This document shows positions 12,184-21,100 of a stretch of 64,000 bases of DNA, piece after piece (within the stretch, counting starts at the first letter, position 1; every line of letters begins with the position of its first letter). Made by a program: the position numbers and the translations under genes. Source of the stretch: Nitrosomonas sp. GTDB lineage: Bacteria; Pseudomonadota; Gammaproteobacteria; Burkholderiales; Nitrosomonadaceae. The stretch spans positions 1 through 64,000 of the forward strand of contig JAMXAG010000002.1 of the NCBI GenBank assembly GCA_024281675.1, read 5' to 3'. The notes under the pieces are model-generated. The model searched no databases, was not told the DNA's origin, and was given only the letters and a program-made list of their open reading frames with translations.

Positions 12184-15100
12184 GTGACGAAAAAAAAATC
12201 TAAACAGATTCATCAACCATCTCAAGTCAAATCCAATCACGGACTTGGGGCTCTGTGGCAATTAGAACCACGCATGATGTTCGATGGTGCAGCCGTGAGT
12301 ACTTCGATAGAGATCGTAGAACAAACATTATTTGACTCAATGAATCAACAAACGAGTCAAAATAATTCTGCTGATCATTCAACACGATCAAATTTAACCT
12401 CAACCGACACCGAGATTCTTGATGCTGAAACAGATTACCAGACCCCCCCGATAATCCAATTAGAAAACGAACTGGAAAAATGGTTAACGAGTTATGAGCC
12501 TCCAAACGGCCCCGTCAATGAGATTGTTTTCGTTGACACCCATGTTGAAAATTATGAAACGATTCTAGCCGGAATCAACCCGAACATACAGATAGTCTTG
12601 CTTGATAATCAGAAAGATGGCGTCAAACAAATGGCTGATTATCTGACGCAACATCAATCAGTAGAAGCGATCCATATCATTTCTCACGGCAGTTCCGGAT
12701 CTCTGCAGTTAGGAACAGGATCACTAACACTCAACTCCATGACACAACAGTACAGCGTAGAAATGGCTGTGATCAAGCAAGCATTGACGGAACAAGCAGA
12801 TATTCTGATCTATGGTTGCGATTTTGCAAAAGGACAAGTTGGTCAGGAGGCAGCAATACTCCTGGGAGAATTAGCAGGTGCGGAAGTAGCCGCATCCAAC
12901 AATGTAACCGGACATATCAACCTTGGTGGTGACTGGGATCTCGAAGTTATGATCGGCACGATCGAAACGCAAGTCGCGGTAAGCGAGGATACGCAAGCGA
13001 ACTGGAAAGGGTTGCTGGCGGAAACCTGGATGAATGCCAGCACGGGGGCGGTGATTGCAGGCCCGGCAGGGAACGATTGGTATGTGGGCGATTCGGCCAA
13101 CAATGCGCCGACCGCAGCCGGGAGCGGCAATGACATCATGTATGGGGCCGAGGGTGACGACAACCTGCAGGGGGGGAGCGGAGATGACATTCTGATCGGT
13201 GGAACGGGAAATGATACGCTGTCTGGAAACAGCAATGACGATGTCATCCTAGGCGGAGCAGGAAACGATTACCTCGATGGCGGGAGCGCAATCGGCAAGA
13301 ACACGATCATCGGTGGCGGCGGAAACGATCAGATGGTGGGTGGAACCGGCGTCGATGTCTTCCGATTTACTGGAGCACAATCGGGTGATGCCTATACCGT
13401 GAATGGAGGCGATGGAGCAGATATTATCGACCTCAGCGAGTTCTCGACGGCCACGATTACCAACAGTGGCGGAGTGATCACTGTCGATCGCGGCGGCGGC
13501 AACGTCTTCACCATCAACCACTCGAACGTCGAAACCATTATCACGGGGGCCTCGGTCGGCAACCACGGCCCATTAGCCGACGCTGGGGTCGACCAAACTG
13601 TGGCCACGAGTTCGACAGTGACATTGACTGGTGCAGGCAGTTCCGACCAAGACGGTAATACCCTGACCTATCAATGGACGCAGATCGAAGGCCCGAAAGT
13701 CACGCTCAGCAGTTCGACGGCCGCCTCCCCGACCTTTACCGCCCCAGGTTCCGCCACCACGCTTCAATTCATCGTCGTGGTGTCCGATGGTACGGCCAGT
13801 CACGCCGACACCGTCACGATTAATGTCGGCGCAGTAAGCAATGCACCGACCATCAGCAACCTGAGCGGGGACAGTCTGAGTTATACGGAGGGCGCGGGCG
13901 CAGTCGTGATTGATCAGGACGCCAACACGCTTGTGGTCGATGCAGATAGCGCCAATTTCGACACGGGAGCGCTGACCGTCAGTATTCCCGTAGGAGCCGA
14001 GCCAGCGGAGGATGTCCTCAGTATTCGCAATCAGGGCGCCGGGGCTGGGCAGATTGGCATCAGCGGAAGCAACATTTCATACGGTGGCCTGACGATTGGG
14101 ACATTCACCGGGGGTAGCGGTGGAAATAATCTCGTCATCACGTTCAATAGTAATGCGACGCCGACAACCGTGACTGCGTTGATCAAGAACATCACCTTTG
14201 AAGACATTAATACCGACTCCCCGGCAGAAGGAGCACTGACAATACGATTTGTTCTTACTGATGGGGACGGTGGAATAAGCACCAATTACGATGTCTCAGC
14301 CTGGGTAACTGGTGTAAGCGATGCGCCGGTCAATAGTATCCCCGGAGCCCAGAGCACCAACGAAGATACGAATCTTATCTTCTCCTCCGGCAACAGCAAC
14401 CAGATCTCGATCACTGATACGGATGCTAATAGCAACTCCATCGAAGTGACTGTTTCGGTCACCAACGGGAAATTAACGTTGGCCGGCACGACCGGGCTGA
14501 CCTTCACCACCGGAGATGGCACGATCGACAGCACCATGACGTTCCATGGGACGGTGACGGCTATCAATACGGCCCTCAACGGGCTGACGTATATCCCGAC
14601 GGCGGAGTATAACGGCGGTGCTACCCTGACGTTAGCCTCACGGGACAATACGCTCGTCTCGCTCGACATCGATGCCAACCTCCAGGCCCGGTACACCTTT
14701 GAAGGCACGACCAATGACGTCGCGCCCGGCACAGCTCAGAACGGGACATTGTTCAATGGGGGCACTTACGTAACGGATGGAACACGTGGACAAGTACTGA
14801 GCTTGGATGGAGTGGATGATTATGCCCAGATCACCGGCACGGTCATCGGCACCCCGCCGTCCACCGAAGTCACGATCGGTGGCTGGGTAAATCTCGCCGC
14901 TGGGAGCGGTCGTAAAGAATTTATCTCACTAGACAATCGTGTTCATATCGCACTGGACGATGCGTCTGGAGTAAAGGGGAGTATCCAAGTCGACGCCAGC
15001 TCATGGATTGATTTGCACTCGAATCAATTCATTGCCGGTACGGGCTGGCACCATGTGATGTACACGTACAGCGACAGTACGAATACCCATAGTCTCTACA

Positions 15101-18100
15101 TTGATGGGGCAAGAGTGGCGAGTGCCACGATCGCCAGTTCGGTCTATTGGAGTGGTGCCACAGACACCTATATCGGTCGCCATCCGACCAATGGGACATG
15201 GAATGCCAATGCCAAAATAGACGATGTCCGGATTTACAACCGCGCGCTCTCTGCGAACGAAATCTCGGCACTTGCCTCTGACCTGAGTCTGACGGACACC
15301 GACACGGTAGCGATCACCGTCAATGCGGTGAACGATGCACCATCTGCCAATGCAGCCGGTCCATACGCCATTTCGGAGGGTCAGAACCTAGTACTGAACG
15401 CCGGAAGTTCGAGCGATCCAGAAGGCGATACACTGACCTATGCTTGGGATCTCGACAACGACGGCAACTATGGCGAAGTGGATGAACCGACGACGGTGAA
15501 TCCCACCGTCACCTGGGCCACGCTACAAAGTTTGGGCATTGCCGACAATGGCAGCTACACGATTGGCCTTCGTGTGAGCGACGGAACGACTCCTGTGACC
15601 ACCACTGCCACCATCAATGTGAGCAATACGGCCCCCACGCTCAACGTTACAGGCAGCGCAACCGCCAACAGTGGCGGTGTCTACACGTTGAATCTATCCG
15701 ATATTGATCCTGGTAACGATACAATTTCAAGCTGGATTGTAAATTGGGGCGATGGCTCAATCGGCACCTATGTCGGCGACCCATCCAGTGTTACTCATAC
15801 CTATTCCAACGGTCTGGCCGGATTTACCTTCAGTATTACCGCCAGCGCGATTGACGAGGATGGCCAATACTACGAAGCCGATATGTGGCTGCCAGCCTAC
15901 GGCGGCAGCGAGCTGGACGTTGTCGATGGATACGTTGGCAATGTCGTTGATTTCTTTGCTGTGAGCGATGGACTCATCGGACACGCGAATGTCGTTCAGA
16001 AACTAGATGGAAACTTTTTGATCAGCGGGCACGGATCCAGCAACGTACTGGAGTACCAGCCGGATGGGACTCTTGTCGGTACGTTTGTAACTGCGGGTAG
16101 CGGGGGGCTTAACGGTGCCGCAGGCATGGATTTTGGTGCCGATGGCAATCTGTATATAACCAGTTCCAATAGCGGTAAGGTATTGCGGTTTGATGGCACG
16201 ACCGGCGCCTTCATTGACGAATTCGTTTCGTCAGGATTGAACTTCCCATTGGGGTTGACCTTTGGTCCCGACGGTGATCTGTATGTCGCGAGCCAGGGAT
16301 CGGATGGCGTTCTGAAATTTGACGGTGTCACAGGAATACTGGATGCGACATTCAATGCCCCGCCAACCGGCAGCACCGAGGATATTACGTTTGGCCCTGA
16401 TGGCAATCTATACGTTTCGTCCTTATCGAACGGAGTGTTTCGACTGAATGGAACGACCGGAGCGTTAATTGATAACCTTGTCGTGATTAACGCTGGTGGG
16501 TTGAGCAGCGCTGCGGGTGTTGAGTTTGGTCCAGACGGCAATCTGTACGTGAGCGATCAGAATGCCAATGCCGTTCGTCGATATGATGGAACCACGGGTG
16601 CATACATCGACGACTATATAGCACCTGGTGGCGTTCCCGGCCCGGCCTACATGGTGTTTACGGCCGACCATCAAGTGACAGTCGGCACCAACGCAGCGCC
16701 ATCTGCCAATGCAGCGGGCCCATACGCCATTGCGGAGGGTCAAAACCTGACGCTGAACGCCGGAAGTTCGAGCGATCCCGAAGGCGATACACTGACCTAT
16801 GCTTGGGATCTCGACAACGACGGCAACTATGGAGAAGTCGGTGAACCGACGACGGTTAACCCCACCGTTACTTGGGCCACGTTGCAGAGTTTTGGCATTG
16901 CCGACAATGGCAGCTACACGATTGGCCTTCGTGTGAGCGACGGAACGACCCCTGTGACCACTACCACTACCGTCAACGTGAGCAATACGGCCCCCACACT
17001 CACCGTCACAGGCAATGCGACCGCCAGCAATGGTGGTGTCTACACTTTGAACCTCAGTACAGCCGACCCTGGTGCAGACACCATTTCTGGATGGACAATC
17101 AATTGGGGTGACGGCACGGTGCAGGCTGTCGCGGGCAACCCCTCGACAGTCACGCACAGCTATTCGAACGTCGGACTGACCTACAACATTCTTGCTACGG
17201 CCACGGACGAAGACGGGACCTTTACCGACAGCAAGGCACTGGTCTCAAGTTTCGGCAATGACAGTGTTCGTCAGCTGGATGGGGTTACCGGCGCGCTGCT
17301 TGGTACGTTGCCGGTGAATGCTTCATTGGATAATCCGGGGGGGAGCGTCATCGGGCCGGACGGCCGGTTGTATGTCAGTGGATACGGGTCCAACAATATC
17401 GTGTGGTATGACCTCGGCGCGGGGACGACCGGCGTTTTTGTCACAGCCGGCAGTGGCGGTCTCTCCAGTGTCGCCGACGTGGTCTTCGGTCGCGATGGCA
17501 ATTTGTATGTGACCAGTTACAATACGGATCAGGTGTTGCGCTACAATGGGGCCACGGGGGCATTCATTGGCGCGTTCGCGACCGGTACCCTCAATGGGCC
17601 GACAGGGCTGACCTTCGGCGCCGATGGGCATCTCTACGTTGGGGATTGGTTCGGCGGCAAGGTCTACAAGTTCGATGGTGTTAGTGGCGCACAAATCGGC
17701 GCGGGCGCATTTGCAACCTTGCCGTCCGGCTTCGGCGTGGCATCGATCGAATTCGGTTCTGACGGTCATCTGTATGTGGGTGACGGCCAGGTCAATGATC
17801 TGCTCAAATTCAATGGCACGACTGGCGCGTTCATGTCGACGATCGATGCCTCGATTACGCCGTACGATATTGAAACCGGTCCGGATGGCACGCTGTACGT
17901 GACTGATTTCACAACCGGCCGTGTGGGGCGCTTCGACCCCACCACCGGCACCTCACTTGGCTTCTTCGACACCGGCACGACCGGCATCGTCAATCCATGG
18001 GGCCTGGCGTTTACACCGGAACTACAAGTGACAGTGGTGGACTCTGTCGCACCAACTATCACGAATCTAACCGGCGATAGTCTCGCCTACAGCGAAGGCG

Positions 18101-21100
18101 ACGGGGTAGTGGTGATCGAGCAAGGCGGCAACGCCACGGTCAGCGATGTGGACAGCGCCAATTTCGATACCGGGATGTTGACCGTCTCGATCCCCGCCGG
18201 CGGGGATAGCGCCGAGGATGTACTCAGTATTCGGAATCAGGGCACCGGTGCGGGCCAGATTGGCGTGAGTGGCTCCACGATCACCTACGGCGGAGCGACC
18301 ATCGGGACGTTCACCGGCGGCAGCAGCGGGAGCAATCTGATCATCACGTTGAACAGCAGCGCCACTCCGACGTCAGTGACGGCGCTGGTCCAGAACGTTA
18401 CCTATGAGAATACCGACACGAGCACCCCAACCGCAGGGGCGCGCACGATCCGGTTCACGCTGTCCGACGGAGATGGCGGCACCAGTGCCAACTACGACAC
18501 GACGGTGACGGTGAGTGCAGCGAATGATGCGCCCACATTCGAGGTAGGTGACGGCCAGGCCCTGACCAGCTTCGGGACGGGATGGGAGTTCGGGAAAGAA
18601 ACCATCATCCAGCCGGATGGAAAAATCTTGGTCGGCGGCTATAGCGATAGCGGGGGCACCGATGACTTCAGTCTGGTCCGATACAACGCCGACGGCACGC
18701 TGGATAATAGTTTCGGCGGCGGAGATGGGGTGGCCTTTCCCGGAATCGTCGGTCGGGCGGAGGCCATGGTTCTCCAAGCCGACGGCAAGGTGGTGCTGTC
18801 TGGGTATACGACCACTGGTGGTTACCAGGTGTGTTTGGTTCGGTTCAATGCTGACGGGTCGCTGGATACGAGTTTTGGCGGCGGCGATGGCGTCGCGTCC
18901 TCGGGGGTGTATGGCAGCGCGAAAGATGTGGCGCTTCAGACGGATGGCAAATTCCTGGTCGCGGCCGACCTGTCGAACAGCAACTTCAACCTGATGCGAT
19001 TCAATAGCGACGGGGCGCTCGATACTAGTTTCGGCGGCGGCTCAGGGTACGTCAGCACAGACCTCGCCGGGGGCAACGATCGTGCTGATAGCCTCACCAT
19101 CCAATCTGACGGAAAGGTGCTACTGTCGGGGTTTGGGTTCAACGGGACCAGTTTTGATTTTGGATTGGTCCGGTACAATACGGACGGGTCATTGGATACC
19201 AGTTTCAACGGAACAGGGAAAGTGCTGACCGATTTCGGTGCCAATAGCAGCGATATGGGCAACGAAACGCGGATGCAGGCGGATGGAAAAATCGTTGTGG
19301 TTGGGTGGAGCAACACCGGCGGCACCAACGATTTTGCGATTGCCCGCTACAACACTAACGGGACGCTGGACACCGGCTTCGGGACCGGCGGCAAGGTGAC
19401 GATCAATCTGGGGAACAGCGACTTCGCCGAAGGGCTCACGATTCAGTCTGACGGCAAGATTCTCGTGACGGGTACGGCGGGGATCAACGGGGGTGATGTC
19501 GGATTGGCGCGGCTCAATACAGATGGCACGCTGGATACGACGTTCGGCGGTGGGGACGGGATTGTCACGACGGATTACAGTGGCTCCAGCGATGATCGGG
19601 GCTATAGTGTGGCGGTGCAAAGCGATGGACAGATTGTGGTGTCCGGTACCACTCAGGTCGGCGGCGGCGGGTACAACGTCGCGCTGAATCGCTACAGCAG
19701 TACCGGGTCGCTAGACACCACGCTCGATCCCGTCAACACGTTGAACGGGACGCCGACCTACACCGAGGGCGGGTCCCCTGTGGCGCTCGATGCCGACGTG
19801 CAGATCTTTGACGCCGAGCTGTCGGTCCTGAACAACTTTAGCGGTGCCATCCTCGCCCTTGTCCGCAACGGCGGCGCCAGTGCCGACGATATCTTCTCTG
19901 CGACTGGCACCCTCAGCCTGAGCAGCGGCAACGTGATTGTCAATGGCACGACCATCGGCACCTACACCAACGCTGGCGGCACGTTGACCTTTACGTTCAA
20001 TTCAAACGCCACACAAATGCTCGTCAACTCAGCGATGCAGCAGATCGCCTACAGCAATTCCAGTGATGTGCCTCCCGCCAGCGTGCAGATCGACTGGACG
20101 TTCAGCGACGGCAACACCGGTGCCCAAGGGAGCGGAGGAGCGCTCGCTGCGACCGGCAGCACGACCGTCAGCATCACCGCCGTCAACGATGTACCGACCA
20201 TCACCAATCTGAGCGGCGACAGTCTGAGCTATGCCGAAGGCGACGGGGCGGTGGTAATCGAGCAAGGCGGCAACACCACGGTCAGCGATGTGGACAGCGC
20301 CAATTTCGATACCGGCACCTTGACTGTGTCCATTTCGGCTGGTGGCGATAGTGCCGAGGATGTGCTCAGTATTCGGAATCAGGGCACCGGTGCGGGCCAG
20401 ATTGGCGTGAGTGGCTCCACGATCACCTACGGTGGAGCGACCATCGGGACCTTCACCGGTGGCAGCAGCGGGAGCAACCTGGCCATAACGTTGAACAGCA
20501 GCGCCACCCCGACGGCAGTGACGGCGCTGGTCCAAAACGTTACCTATGAGAATACCGACACGAGCACCCCGACCACAGGGGCGCGCACGGTCCGGTTCAC
20601 GCTGGCCGACGGGGATGGCGGCACCAGTGCCAACTACGACACGACCGTAACAGTGAGCGGCGTCAACAACGCGCCGATACTAACCAACGGGGGATCGGTC
20701 GGTGCAGGAGAAGACAGCGGGGGAAATCCATTCTTTGGCGGGGCAACCATTACAGACCCGGACAGTGCTGATTTTAACGGTGGAACGCTCACGGCCTCAA
20801 TCAGCGCCGGTGGTGAGTCGACTGACAAGCTGAGGTTGCTCGCTATTGGCGGTGTTTCACTGTCGGGCTCAAACGTGTTGGTGAGCGGAGTCACGGTGGG
20901 CACATGGTCCGGCGGAACTAGCGGCACGCCGTTGGCGGTGAGTTTCAACGCCAGTGCGCAAGCGGCGCAGGTGCAGGCGGTCTACCAGTCGATTACCTAT
21001 ACCACGACGTCGGACGCACCAACCTTGGGCGTACGCACGATCTCAGTCGTGGTCACTGATGGCGACGGCGGTACGAGCAACACGGGTACTGGCACAGTCA

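Larger units (their letters stand above)
13842..20670 (+). repeat. three-copy adhesin repeat A (13842-14310, 18050-18530, 20190-20670)
   Basis: Each copy of about 480 bp encodes the same pattern: NLSGDSLSYxEGxGAVVIxQ, DVDSANFDTG, SAEDVLSIRNQGxGAGQIG, TIGTFTGG, and a closing DGDGGxSxNYD. The second and third copies are almost identical at the DNA level over about 300 bp (for example around 18217 and 20358) while the first is more diverged. This implies a recent duplication or gene conversion between copies two and three. Confidence 0.85.

Noticed and set aside
13110-13360. RTX repeats as proof of a standard RTX toxin
   Set aside because: The block is short and near the N-terminus, there is no toxin domain, activator acyltransferase or ABC transporter nearby, so a classical RTX toxin is not supported.
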